Of a stretch of 64,000 bases of DNA, positions 45,272 to 53,860 are shown in pieces. The translations under genes and the position numbers were made by a program. Each line of letters begins with the position of its first letter. The stretch's first letter is position 1. The notes beneath the pieces are model-generated. The model was not told the DNA's origin, searched no databases, and saw nothing but the letters and a program-made list of their open reading frames with translations. The DNA is from Thioalkalivibrio thiocyanodenitrificans ARhD 1 (GTDB lineage: Bacteria > Pseudomonadota > Gammaproteobacteria > Ectothiorhodospirales > Ectothiorhodospiraceae): assembly GCF_000378965.1 (NCBI RefSeq), contig NZ_KB900536.1, positions 1,003,583 to 1,067,582 on the forward strand. The letters run 5' to 3'.

Positions 45272-45640
45272 TCAGGGCTCGCGGCGGGTGGCAGGCAGAT
45301 CGGAGTCGGCGTCGACGCATCCGGAGAGGGCGGAGACATTCACGCACAGCTCCGGGTGCCCGGCGCAGCACTCCTCCGTGAGATAGGCGATCAGCTCGGC
45401 CATCAGGGGAATGTTGGCCCGGTAGCGCTGGTAGCGGCCCTCCTGGGTCACCGACAGCAGGCCCGCGCGGGTCAGGGTCTTGAGATGGAAGGAGAGATTG
45501 GTGGGCGGCAGGTCCAGGGCGGCCGATATGTCGCCCGCCACCATGCCCTCCGGTCCTCGTCGCACCAGCAGCCGGTAGACGTCCAGCCGCACCGGCGAGG
45601 ACAGGGATTCGAACATCCCGATGGCTGTTGTCTGATCCAT
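45272..45640 (-). CDS. arsR: ArsR family arsenite-responsive repressor
   Basis: 122 residues. The winged helix runs from LSSPVRLDVYRLLVRRGPEG to HLKTLTRAGLLSVTQEGRYQRYRAN. The classical ELCVCDL metal site in helix 3 is absent. A C-terminal ECCAGHPELCVNVSALSGC cluster offers three or four Cys instead, resembling the off-centre arsenite site known in the Acidithiobacillus ferrooxidans ArsR. It represses its own operon until arsenite binds. A perfect operator lies just upstream. Confidence 0.92.
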   Translation of the reverse strand: MDQTTAIGMFESLSSPVRLDVYRLLVRRGPEGMVAGDISAALDLPPTNLSFHLKTLTRAGLLSVTQEGRYQRYRANIPLMAELIAYLTEECCAGHPELCVNVSALSGCVDADSDLPATRREP

Positions 45641-45670
45641 ATTTCAATACTACAAGAACTCTTGAAATAT
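45639..45670. promoter_or_regulatory. Operator palindrome of arsR
   Basis: ATATTTCAA at 45639-45647 mirrors TTGAAATAT at 45662-45670. Inside is CAAGA-AC-TCTTG, also symmetrical. It overlaps the 5' end of arsR, the usual place for ArsR repression. Whether the outer or inner symmetry binds the dimer is uncertain. Confidence 0.65.
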
Positions 45671-45742
45671 TGTCCAGCATCTTGCCGCAGGGAAGCGGGG
45701 TGTTACCGGTCAGAAAGGAATCAGCCCGCGAATGAATGCCAA

Positions 45743-46339
45743 TCAGTAATACGACTCCAGCGGGATCTCGCCCAACACGTCGAACCCGCCGGTGCCATCG
45801 GGCTGCAGGATCACGAGGCTGCCTGCCTCCACGTTCTGGAAGGTGATGGTGTTGATGTTCGGACGATGGGTCATCAGGAACAGATTGCCCGGGCCGCGGA
45901 AATCGCCGATACGATCACGCACGTCCTCCAGGAGGAAATCCGCGTCGTCCACGGGAAGAGCATTGAGCAGGTTCAGCGCATTCCAGCCCTCGGCCCCGCC
46001 AAAGCCCAGTTCCGCGGTCTCGCGCGCCCGGCAGAATTCGCTGGTCAGCACCTCTGCCACCTGCACCCCGTGCTGCCGGATGGCGTCTCCCAGAGCCCTG
46101 GCCTGCGCCCTGCCCTCGTCGCTGAGATTCTGCTCTTCACTGCAATCGCCATCGCTCAGGTGCAGGGAACGTTCCGGTTCCGCCTCCTCGGACTCGGTGT
46201 GGCGCACCATCGCGACCTTGCCCCCTTCCGCAAGGGCGGCCCACAGGGGATCCTTGGCCTGAACGGGGCCCACAGTCAGGCCGGCGAGCAGCAGCCCCGC
46301 CATTGCGGCGAGAGTGAAACGGCGTGTCATGGGTATCAT
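45743..46339 (-). CDS. Periplasmic histidine phosphatase family protein
   Basis: 198 residues from the ATG at 46339 (AGAGG six bases before). The signal peptide (FTLAAMAGLLLAGLTVGPVQA) is followed by the phosphatase core: VAMVRHTESEE (RHG-like motif with catalytic His), LTSEFCRARETAELGFG, and a second His in LFLMTHRPNINTIT. It is a broad class, including phosphohydrolases and lipopolysaccharide phosphatases. Substrate unknown. Divergent from mobB. Confidence 0.78.
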   Translation of the reverse strand: MIPMTRRFTLAAMAGLLLAGLTVGPVQAKDPLWAALAEGGKVAMVRHTESEEAEPERSLHLSDGDCSEEQNLSDEGRAQARALGDAIRQHGVQVAEVLTSEFCRARETAELGFGGAEGWNALNLLNALPVDDADFLLEDVRDRIGDFRGPGNLFLMTHRPNINTITFQNVEAGSLVILQPDGTGGFDVLGEIPLESYY

Positions 46340-46409
46340 GATCAACCTCTGAGTGATTTTTTATATTCGGTTTGCACCGGCCATTCTAGCCATATCCACA
46401 GTTAAATGA

Positions 46410-46423
46410 ATGATATTGATCAA
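46410..46423. promoter_or_regulatory. Possible FNR/Anr site between the phosphatase and mobB
   Basis: On the minus strand TTGAT-CAAT-ATCAT, one base from the FNR consensus TTGAT-N4-ATCAA. It lies 68 bases before mobB and could link Mo-cofactor supply to low oxygen. Confidence 0.4.
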
Positions 46424-46483
46424 GCGCAGCTTTGTGTCGATTGTTCGCCGATCCGCAAGGCTGTGCGACGATATACTGCGTGA

Positions 46484-47029
46484 ATGAATACCGATCACGT
46501 CGATACCCTGTCCTTCATGCTGCCCGTCCTGGGCTTTGCCGCCTGGAGCGGCACCGGCAAGACCACCCTGCTGACGCAGCTGATTCCGCGGCTTCGTGAA
46601 CGGGGCCTGCGCATCGCCATGGTCAAACACGCCCACCACGCGTTCGACGTGGACAAGCCGGGCAAGGACAGTTACGAGCTGCGCAAGGCCGGCGCGAGCC
46701 AGATGCTCATTGCCTCGAGCCGGCGCATGGCCCTGATGACCGAGCTCAACCCTCCCGCGGAACCCGGGCTCCCGGAGCTTCTGGCACGGCTGGACGCCAG
46801 CCGCGCGGACCTTGTGCTGGTGGAGGGTTTCAAGGAGGCACGGATTCCCAAGATCGAATTGCACCGCCCGAGCCTCGGCAAACCGCTGTTGTTCCCGGAC
46901 GATCCGGACATCGTCGCCGTGGCCAGTGACGCGCCCCCGGGGCGTCCCTGCGACCGCGTATTGCTGGATCTCAACGATCTCGGGACCATCACGGAATTTG
47001 TCCTACAATGGCAGCGCAACCACCGCTGA
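46484..47029 (+). CDS. mobB: Molybdopterin-guanine dinucleotide biosynthesis adaptor MobB
   Basis: 181 residues. Walker A is AAWSGTGKTTLLTQL near residue 20. It continues with MVKHAHHAFDVDKPGKDSYELRKAGA and LVLVEGFKEARIPKIELHR, family hallmarks of the MobB GTPase. It partners MobA in making MGD. A TATACT hexamer ends only seven bases before the ATG, so the transcript may be near-leaderless. Upstream of moeA in the same direction. Confidence 0.93.
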   Translation: MNTDHVDTLSFMLPVLGFAAWSGTGKTTLLTQLIPRLRERGLRIAMVKHAHHAFDVDKPGKDSYELRKAGASQMLIASSRRMALMTELNPPAEPGLPELLARLDASRADLVLVEGFKEARIPKIELHRPSLGKPLLFPDDPDIVAVASDAPPGRPCDRVLLDLNDLGTITEFVLQWQRNHR

Positions 47030-47058
47030 CACCCCGAATAAATGAAACGGCATGCCTC

Positions 47059-48318
47059 ATGACCCGAACACAGACCACCACCTGCATGGATGAATTCGAC
47101 CCCGCCGCCCAGACCGTGGAGCAGGCGCTGGCAAACATACACGCACTGACCGAACCCGCGAGAGGCATCGAGCGGGTCGGCCTGCGCGATGCCCTGGACC
47201 GTGTGCTCGCCCGTGATGTGCACGCGGCCATGGACGTGCCGCCGGAGCGCAACTCGGCCATGGACGGTTATGCCTTCGCCGGCCGGGATCTCGATCCCGA
47301 AGGCGGGACCCGGCTGAAGCTGACGGGGCAGTCCCTCGCGGGCCACCCGTTCTCCGGCACACTGGGCGCCGGTGAATGCATACGCATCATGACGGGCGCT
47401 GTCATGCCGGACGGGGCCGACTCGGTGGTGATGCAGGAACGGGTGGAGATCGACGGCGACGTGATCGTCCTGGCGCCCGGCACAGGAGCGGGTGAGAACG
47501 TGCGGCTGCCGGGCCAGGATGTGTGCCGGGGCGACGTGCTGCTGGGCGCGGGTCGCGCGATCAATGCCGCCGACATCGGCCTGCTGGCCTCCCAGGGGAT
47601 CGCCGAGGTGGACGTGCGCCGGCGACCCGTGGTGACCTATTTTTCCACCGGCGACGAACTGCGCGGCATCGGCGAGGTGCTGGCGTCCGGGCAGATCTAC
47701 GACAGCAACCGGCACACCCTCCATGCCCTGCTGCGGCGGCTGAGCGTGGAGATCCGGGACATGGGCGTCATCCCTGACGAGCCCCAAGCCATCCTGCAGG
47801 CCTTCAGGGACGCCATGGACACCTCGGACATGGTCATCACCACCGGCGGCGTCTCCGTGGGCGACGCCGATTATGTCAAGCAGACCCTGGAATCCCTGGG
47901 GCGCATCGATTTCTGGAAGATCGCCATGAAGCCGGGACGCCCGCTGGCCTTCGGCCGCCTGGGCAATGCCCTGTTCTTCGGTCTGCCCGGCAACCCGGTT
48001 TCCACCATGGCCACCTTCATCCTGTTCGTGCGCCCCTCTCTCCAGCGGCTCATGGGTGCGGAACCCCGAGAACCGCTGACACTGCGCGCCAGGTGTCTGA
48101 ACCGCCTGCGCAAGACCCCCGGGCGCACGGACTATCAGCGCGGCATCCTCTCCCGGGACGAGTCGGGCCGCCCGGTGGTGGGGACAACCGGCCTGCAGGG
48201 CTCCCACGTGCTCAGTTCCATGAGCCGCGCAAACGCGTTGATCGTCATCCCCCTGGAGGCGGGGGACGTGGAGGAAGGTACCGAAGTGGACGTCATACCG
48301 CTGGATGGCCTCATCTAG
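47059..48318 (+). CDS. moeA: Molybdopterin molybdenumtransferase MoeA
   Basis: 419 residues from the ATG at 47059; a start at 47008 is open but would overlap mobB by 22 bases. The N-terminal domain I (EQALANIHALTEPARGIERVGLRDALDRVLARDV) is followed by MNSAMDGYAF-like ERNSAMDGYAFAG, IMTGAVMPDGADSVVMQE, the MoCF-fold VVTYFSTGDEL and ITTGGVSVGDADYV, and the C-terminal beta domain. It inserts molybdate into adenylylated molybdopterin. Together with mobA and mobB it supplies cofactor next to the arx genes. Confidence 0.94.
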   Translation: MTRTQTTTCMDEFDPAAQTVEQALANIHALTEPARGIERVGLRDALDRVLARDVHAAMDVPPERNSAMDGYAFAGRDLDPEGGTRLKLTGQSLAGHPFSGTLGAGECIRIMTGAVMPDGADSVVMQERVEIDGDVIVLAPGTGAGENVRLPGQDVCRGDVLLGAGRAINAADIGLLASQGIAEVDVRRRPVVTYFSTGDELRGIGEVLASGQIYDSNRHTLHALLRRLSVEIRDMGVIPDEPQAILQAFRDAMDTSDMVITTGGVSVGDADYVKQTLESLGRIDFWKIAMKPGRPLAFGRLGNALFFGLPGNPVSTMATFILFVRPSLQRLMGAEPREPLTLRARCLNRLRKTPGRTDYQRGILSRDESGRPVVGTTGLQGSHVLSSMSRANALIVIPLEAGDVEEGTEVDVIPLDGLI

Positions 48319-48354
48319 CTGCGTGAAGCCCCCCGGGCGCCTGCCGGACACAGC

Positions 48355-48424
48355 GTAGGAGCCCGGTCCTCCGGGCGATCCTGCCCAACCCAAACCCCGA
48401 TCGCCCGGAGGACCGGGCTCCTAC
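48355..48424. terminator. Perfect 26-bp inverted repeat downstream of moeA
   Basis: The arms at 48355-48380 and 48399-48424 (GTAGGAGCCCGG outward, GATCG inward) pair along 26 bases around an 18-base loop. It belongs to the dispersed GTAGGAGCCC repeats common in gammaproteobacteria and could serve as a transcript end. Confidence 0.7.
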
Positions 48425-48533
48425 GGGCGGAAGACCTCGGCGGCGCGGCAAGATCTTGCCGCAGTGCAGCATTTCCGGTATATTGCACTGCAACAAACCG
48501 ATTGCCGTATAGACCTGTCCGGAGAATGCGCCG

Positions 48534-48797
48534 ATGTCCCGCCTGAGCTTTCGTTTTCCCGCCCCCGACGAGTCCGCAGCCCGCGACCAGGCGGCGGAAC
48601 TGGCAGCGATCGCTTCCCTGGAACCGGTACAGGTGACCCGGGATGGCAACGACGTCCGGGTCGAGATTCACCACCCCCTGGCCCTGTTGCTGGCCAGGGC
48701 AACCGACCTGGTCTGCTGCTGCTTCGGGTGCCTGTCCGAGTTCCTGTGCCCGCACCGGGCACACGACTACAAGCCGCAGGGCACGCAGGGCGCCTGA
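48534..48797 (+). CDS. Small hypothetical protein with a Cys cluster
   Basis: 87 residues (MSRLSFRFPAPDESA). The N-terminal 45 residues are a soluble alpha-beta segment; the C-terminal half has LVCCCFGCLSEFLCPH, five Cys within 12 residues, then a polar end. No family is recognised. The Cys cluster could bind a metal, and arsenite is conceivable given the neighbourhood, but that is a guess. It is a real gene candidate because it sits alone in a gap and the codon use fits. Confidence 0.5.
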   Translation: MSRLSFRFPAPDESAARDQAAELAAIASLEPVQVTRDGNDVRVEIHHPLALLLARATDLVCCCFGCLSEFLCPHRAHDYKPQGTQGA

Positions 48798-48837
48798 ACG
48801 GCCCGGGCGAGCGCGAGCCGGGGCCGCCGGACATGGC

Positions 48838-49617
48838 TTACGGCTGAAGACCCACGCGCTCCAGATGAGTCCGCACGATGGCCGCCACCGCCCGGTCAGC
48901 CTTGAAATGGACCTCGTGGCCCACCCCTTCGATCACATGCATTGCACCGCCGAGGGCGGCCGCGCCGGCCTGAACCCGCCTCAGAAAGCCGTCCTGTGCC
49001 CCTGCGTAATGACAGGAAGGCGGCATTCGCGCCATCGGGGGCAATGCCGGCCATTCCCGAAGCGCCAATGACACCGCGGCGAGCGCCGCCGGGTCATTGT
49101 TGCGCTCGAAGCGTTCGCGAAACACCCGCACCCCGGGCCCTTCCTCGGCGCCGTCCGGTGTCAGCACCCGCCAGAAGCCCTGCCAGTCGCCGCGGCTCAG
49201 GGCTCCGGCCCGGGCCTCGAGATAATCGGGCCCGTCGTCATCACCCGGCAGGGGCGGCCCGGCGCCGCCGACAATCAGCGAGGCCACCCGCTCGGGCGCA
49301 TGGGCCAGCATGGCCCAGGCATTCCGCCCGCCCATGGAATAGCCCCAGATATGTGCCCGGTCGATGCCCAGCGCATCCAGAACCGCGGTGAAATCCGCCA
49401 CCCGCCCACGCGTCTCATAGGCATCCTGTTCGTGGGGGCGATCGCTGCGTCCATGGCCCAGGGCATCCACCGCCACCAGGGCGTACCGTTGCGAGAAATC
49501 CCGCAGGTAGGGAAGCCAGCTCCTGCCCGACCCGCCGAACTCGTGCAGCAGCAGCACCGGCGCTCCGGCACCGTGCACCTGGAAATGAATCCGGAAACCT
49601 CGGGATGTGACCTGCAT
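48838..49617 (-). CDS. Alpha/beta hydrolase
   Basis: 259 residues from the ATG at 49617 (MQVTSRGFRIHF). The oxyanion region is VLLLHEFGGSGRSW. The nucleophile elbow GYSMGGRNAW has the Ser near residue 94, and the catalytic His lies in GVGHEVHFKADR near the end. A cap region sits between. Typical of esterases and lactonases. Substrate not predictable. It follows the universal stress gene by 53 bases on the same strand and may share a transcript. Confidence 0.85.
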   Translation of the reverse strand: MQVTSRGFRIHFQVHGAGAPVLLLHEFGGSGRSWLPYLRDFSQRYALVAVDALGHGRSDRPHEQDAYETRGRVADFTAVLDALGIDRAHIWGYSMGGRNAWAMLAHAPERVASLIVGGAGPPLPGDDDGPDYLEARAGALSRGDWQGFWRVLTPDGAEEGPGVRVFRERFERNNDPAALAAVSLALREWPALPPMARMPPSCHYAGAQDGFLRRVQAGAAALGGAMHVIEGVGHEVHFKADRAVAAIVRTHLERVGLQP

Positions 49618-49670
49618 CGTCGGTGATCGACCGCGGGTGTCGGGATCCTGCGCCCCGCCGCCGTGTGCGG

Positions 49671-50504
49671 CTACTTCACCACCAGTACCGCGCCGTCGAA
49701 GTGACCCACGACACGCTCGGAGACACTGCCCACCAGCAGACGCGCGATACCCGTACGGCCGTGGCTGCCGACCACGATCAGATCGGCCCCCTGCCGATTG
49801 GCGTACGAGACGATCACGTGGTGGGGTCGCCCTCTTTCCACGACGCAGTCCGCCAGGGTGTCCAGTCCGGCGAGGGAGGTCCTGGCACGATCGGCGATCT
49901 CCCGGGCGGTGCCGGCGTCGGGATCGTCCTTGCTGCCGGTGACGACCGCCAGTACATGCAGGGGGATTCTGAACGCCCGGGCAAACCAGGCGGCCGAGGC
50001 CACGGCCCGCTCGCTGAAATCCGAGCCGTCGGTGGCCACCACGATGCCATGCCAGGGGACGGATGCACCCCGGGGCGCCACCAGGACCGGGCACGGGGCA
50101 TGGCCGATCACCTTCGCCGTACTGTCGCCCATCATCAGGCGGCTGAGATCATTGCGGTTGCGCCGCCCCATGACGATCAACTGGGCCTCGGATTTCGCGG
50201 CATGATCCGTGATGGCGCGAAACGGTTCGGCCGCCGGTTCCACCACCGATGCGCAGGACACATTCTGCCCCGCCATGCGCCGGCACAGATCATCCACGTG
50301 ATCGCGGGCGTTCTTGACGGCCGCGTGTTCGCCATGGGGCACCACCACCGGGTACCCGGTGGCACCAAGCACCGCCTGCAGGACAGTCAGCCCCGCGCCG
50401 CTGTTTCTCGCCAGCCAGGCGGCGACCGCCTCGGCGGGATGGCTGTACTCGGTGCCGTCCGTTGCCAGCAGGATCCTTTCGAGTCGTTCAACTGGGGCAG
50501 CCAT
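49671..50504 (-). CDS. Tandem-domain universal stress protein (UspA family)
   Basis: 277 residues with two UspA folds. Domain 1 has RILLATDGTEYSHPAEAVAAW and GRRNRNDLSRLMMGDSTAKV; domain 2 has IVVATDGSDFSERAVASAAW and GSHGRTGIARLLVGSVSERV. Both nucleotide loops are present. It differs clearly from the Usp at 42.5 kb and is not a recent duplicate. It lies 83 bases after sauT on the same strand and may be the tail of the sulfonate cluster. Confidence 0.87.
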   Translation of the reverse strand: MAAPVERLERILLATDGTEYSHPAEAVAAWLARNSGAGLTVLQAVLGATGYPVVVPHGEHAAVKNARDHVDDLCRRMAGQNVSCASVVEPAAEPFRAITDHAAKSEAQLIVMGRRNRNDLSRLMMGDSTAKVIGHAPCPVLVAPRGASVPWHGIVVATDGSDFSERAVASAAWFARAFRIPLHVLAVVTGSKDDPDAGTAREIADRARTSLAGLDTLADCVVERGRPHHVIVSYANRQGADLIVVGSHGRTGIARLLVGSVSERVVGHFDGAVLVVK

Positions 50505-50587
50505 GTTTCACTCCGTCTCGTGCATTCCGTGGGCAGCCGCTGAGGGCATGCGGGGGAATCCGTGCGCAACCGCCCGGCCGTTTTCCT

Positions 50588-52159
50588 TCAGTCACGGCTC
50601 ATATTCGTGCTTACCGGAGGCGCCGTATGGCGCATCTCCTCCAGGATATCCGGGATCCGCAACCGCTGAATCTTTCCGGACGGCCCCTTGGGCACCCAGC
50701 GTACCACGGCGATCTCACAAGGCGCCTTGTACCGGCCCAGCTTGTCCACACAATACGCGCGCAGCGTCTCCCCTTCGAGAGACACGCCGTCGCTGGGCAC
50801 CACACAGGCCATGATCTCCTGACCGTAACGGTCATCGGGCACGGCGAAGGCGGCGGCCTCGAGCACGCCCGGGTACTGGAGCAGCACCTCGTCGATCTCC
50901 CGGGGAGCCACGTTCTCGCCCCCCTTGATGATCAGTTCCTTGATACGCCCGGTGATGAAAAAGTAACCGTCCTCGTCCTGATAGCCCAGGTCGCCGGTGT
51001 ACAACCAGCCGTCGTCGCCAAGGGCGCTGCGTGTGGCCTCGGGGTTCTTGTAGTACCCGGACATGACGTTGTCACCGCGAACCACCAACTCCCCCACCTG
51101 GCCCCGCGGCATCTCGTTGCCCTCGCTGTCCACCACCCGGACCTCGTTCCCGTAGGGGATGCCCGGCGACCCGTACTTGCCGGTGGCGGGCGGCAGCGGG
51201 TTCGACAGGATCTGCGCCGCGGTCTCGGTCAGGCCCATGGTCTCCACGATGCGGATGCCGAAGGAATCCTCGAACGCCTTGTGCATCTCGGGCGACAGTG
51301 CCGACGAGGCGCTTCGGCCGAAGCGCACCTGACGGAAACCTTCCCCGTTCTTCACGTGATCCGCCGTTTCCGCGGCCTTGTCGAGCACATAGGCGATGAT
51401 GGTGGGCACCACGCTGAACCAGGTGCACTGATGGCGCTCGATCCACGTCCAGAAGGCACTGCTGCTGTAGCGGTAAGGGATCACCAGACTGCCGCCGCTC
51501 AACAGCGGCGCGATGACCGTCACGATCTCGCCGTTGATGTGATAAAGGGGCAGCACGCACAGCGCCCGGTCCCGCTCCGTCAGGGAATGGGCCTCCACGG
51601 TGTATCGCCCGCCGGCGATCACACTGCGGTGACTGAGCATCACCCCCTTGGGGCGGCCCGTGGTGCCGGACGTGTAGATCAGCAGCGCCGTATCCTCCGG
51701 CTCGGGCCGGCCGCCGGCGGCCTCTTCGCCGGCCGGCCAGGGCCACCGGGGCCCCTGTTCCAGGTGCGTCGGAATCCGCGTGATGGCGCGGTCGATGCCC
51801 GCCACGATGGCCTCCGCCCGCTCGCGGTAGGTCTCCGTCACGAACAGGAGCCGGCTGTCCGAGTGATCCAGCACGTAGCGCAACTGATCGTCACCGGATA
51901 CCGCGTTCAGGGGCACGATGATCCGTCCGCTGGCCATCACGCCAAGAAACAGGATGGCGGACCAGAGGCCGTTCTCCATGAGAAAGGCTACCTTCTCGCC
52001 CCTGCCGACGCCGCCCGCGGAGAGATACCTGTCAATCACGTCGATGTAGCGGCGCAACTGTTCGAAGCTGACGGTTTCGGAGGTCTCGGGGCCGATGAGA
52101 AACGGCTCGTCCGCGCGCTTCCCGGCCCATTTTTCCGCGAGTGTGAGAATCGTGCTCAT
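50588..52159 (-). CDS. sauT: Sulfoacetate-CoA ligase candidate (AMP-forming)
   Basis: 523 residues of the acyl-CoA synthetase (ANL) superfamily. It has the P-loop YTSGTTGRPKGVML, the A5 motif around MGLTETAAQILSN, A7 DGWLYTGDLGYQDEDG and A10 with catalytic Lys in GPSGKIQRL near the C-terminus. It would activate sulfoacetate to sulfoacetyl-CoA, using ATP to AMP. The specificity is inferred from the position right after sauS and xsc. ATG at 52159 with GAGGG upstream. Last gene of the cluster before a stress gene. Confidence 0.78.
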   Translation of the reverse strand: MSTILTLAEKWAGKRADEPFLIGPETSETVSFEQLRRYIDVIDRYLSAGGVGRGEKVAFLMENGLWSAILFLGVMASGRIIVPLNAVSGDDQLRYVLDHSDSRLLFVTETYRERAEAIVAGIDRAITRIPTHLEQGPRWPWPAGEEAAGGRPEPEDTALLIYTSGTTGRPKGVMLSHRSVIAGGRYTVEAHSLTERDRALCVLPLYHINGEIVTVIAPLLSGGSLVIPYRYSSSAFWTWIERHQCTWFSVVPTIIAYVLDKAAETADHVKNGEGFRQVRFGRSASSALSPEMHKAFEDSFGIRIVETMGLTETAAQILSNPLPPATGKYGSPGIPYGNEVRVVDSEGNEMPRGQVGELVVRGDNVMSGYYKNPEATRSALGDDGWLYTGDLGYQDEDGYFFITGRIKELIIKGGENVAPREIDEVLLQYPGVLEAAAFAVPDDRYGQEIMACVVPSDGVSLEGETLRAYCVDKLGRYKAPCEIAVVRWVPKGPSGKIQRLRIPDILEEMRHTAPPVSTNMSRD

Positions 52160-52234
52160 GGTGATCTGAACCCTCGACAGAATCCCGGAATCAGTGATGA
52201 CGGATGCGGCAGCGCGCCGGGCGATGCCCGCCAG

Positions 52235-53677
52235 TCAATCCGCGTCGATGCCGTACTTCTTCCAGTACGGTTCAAACAGTTCCTGCATCGTCGGCTCCAC
52301 GGGGGGAATCGACCTCGCGATGCGCGTGATGTTCATGTAATGGTTGACATTCAGGTTCTCGGAGATGGGATTTCCACCCCAGGTCCCGCAGCCCATGGAC
52401 AGAGAGAACGGCAATCCGTTGTCGAAGCTTCCACCGGTCGCGAAGGCGTGGGCCTGGTTGACGATGACCCGGCATACGGGCATCTCCAGGCCCAGACGGC
52501 GGACGTGGTCATCGTCGCGGGTATGAATGCCGCATGAATGTCCAGCCCCCTGGTGCTCGAGGATCTCGCGCACCCGGTCGAAGGCGGCATCAAAATCCCG
52601 TGCACGGTAGAGGGTGAGCACTGGAGACAGCTTCTCGCTCGAAAACGGGTGGTCGCGCCCCACCCCGCTCTCCTCCACCATCAGGATGCGGACATCGTCC
52701 CCGGTGGCACGGTCAATGCCCGTGGCGCGCGCGATCTCCACGGCGCTCCTGGCAAGCAGGTTTCGATTCAACGCACCCTGCTGCCACAGATTCTCCTGCA
52801 GGCGCTGCTTCTCCTGCGCATCCAGCAGTACCGCCCCCTGGCGGGCCATGGCGGCCAGCATCGCGTCATAAACCTCGTCCACGATCACGAGGCTGTTCTC
52901 GGAGGAACAACTGGTGGCATTGTCGAAGGTCTTGGATGCCGCGATCCTGGCCGCCGCATCGTCCAGATCCGCCGAGGCATCGACAATGACCGGCACATTG
53001 CCGGTGCCCACGCCGATCGCCGGCGTGCCGCTGGCGTATGCGGCACGCACGTTGTTCTGGGAACCGGTGACCAGGACCAGATCCACCTGGCGCATCAGCT
53101 CCAGCGTCATCTCCTTGGTGACCGGCGTCGGCAGGTACTGCACCAGGTCCCTTGGCGCGCCCACGCGGTCGAGTTCCTCGTGCATGTAACCCACGAGCCG
53201 GGCGCACACCTCCGCCCCCTTGGGCGACGGCGAAAGGATCACCGCATTACGGCACTTGAGGGCATTGATGACCTTGTTGGCCGGCGTCGCGGCCGGATTC
53301 GTGGATGGCACCACCGCGCCCACCACTCCGACCGGACGGGCAATCTCCACCAGTCCGAGTTCGGGCAGCTCGCGGATTACGCCCACCGTCTTCCGTCCCT
53401 TGAGATCACGCAACAGACCCTTGGTCTTGCGCTCGTTCTTGATCATCTTGTCCCGAACATTGCCAAGCCCGGTCACCTTGACCGCCAGCTCCGAAAGCTC
53501 GCGGTTGCGATCGGGCTGCATGAGCGCCCAGGCGATGCCGGTGACCGCCTCGTCCACCCGGACCTGATCGAACTGTTCGAACAGGCGCTGGGCAGCCCGG
53601 GCCCGGGCAACCACTTCGGCGACTCGTGCCGCGGCCTCCGTGTCTGCCGCCTGTCCACTGACGTGTTGGGAAACCAT
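52235..53677 (-). CDS. sauS: Sulfoacetaldehyde dehydrogenase, CoA-acylating (candidate)
   Basis: 480 residues from the ATG at 53677. NAD(P)-dependent aldehyde dehydrogenase of the EutE/AdhE group: VVPSTNPAATPANKVINALKCRNAVILSP, GTGNVPVIVD and the catalytic Cys in ATSCSSENS. CoA-acylating enzymes can run in the reductive direction, sulfoacetyl-CoA to sulfoacetaldehyde, the step before Xsc. It lies 75 bases upstream of sauT and downstream of the TctC gene. The assignment rests on family and context, so it could prefer another aldehyde. Confidence 0.8.
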   Translation of the reverse strand: MVSQHVSGQAADTEAAARVAEVVARARAAQRLFEQFDQVRVDEAVTGIAWALMQPDRNRELSELAVKVTGLGNVRDKMIKNERKTKGLLRDLKGRKTVGVIRELPELGLVEIARPVGVVGAVVPSTNPAATPANKVINALKCRNAVILSPSPKGAEVCARLVGYMHEELDRVGAPRDLVQYLPTPVTKEMTLELMRQVDLVLVTGSQNNVRAAYASGTPAIGVGTGNVPVIVDASADLDDAAARIAASKTFDNATSCSSENSLVIVDEVYDAMLAAMARQGAVLLDAQEKQRLQENLWQQGALNRNLLARSAVEIARATGIDRATGDDVRILMVEESGVGRDHPFSSEKLSPVLTLYRARDFDAAFDRVREILEHQGAGHSCGIHTRDDDHVRRLGLEMPVCRVIVNQAHAFATGGSFDNGLPFSLSMGCGTWGGNPISENLNVNHYMNITRIARSIPPVEPTMQELFEPYWKKYGIDAD

Positions 53678-53860
53678 AGTCTTGCTCTCTGAAAGGGCTT
53701 CACCCATCCGCCGGGCCGGGCACAGGCCCATGCCTCACGTGGGGAGCCGCAACGACGCCGGACGGACCGGCGCCGGATAAGATCGGAATCAGGGGCCGGG
53801 CCGTCCCTGACCCCCACTCACCGTCCGTGACGGGCCCCTGTAAAAACACTGCCAACAGAC
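53678..53860. other. Gap between tctC and sauS with a GC-rich inverted repeat
   Basis: 183 bases. CAGGGGCCGGGCCGTC near 53790 pairs with GACGGGCCCCTG near 53830-53841 around a long loop. It could separate expression of the transporter from that of the enzymes. No T-run is visible on the minus strand. Confidence 0.4.
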
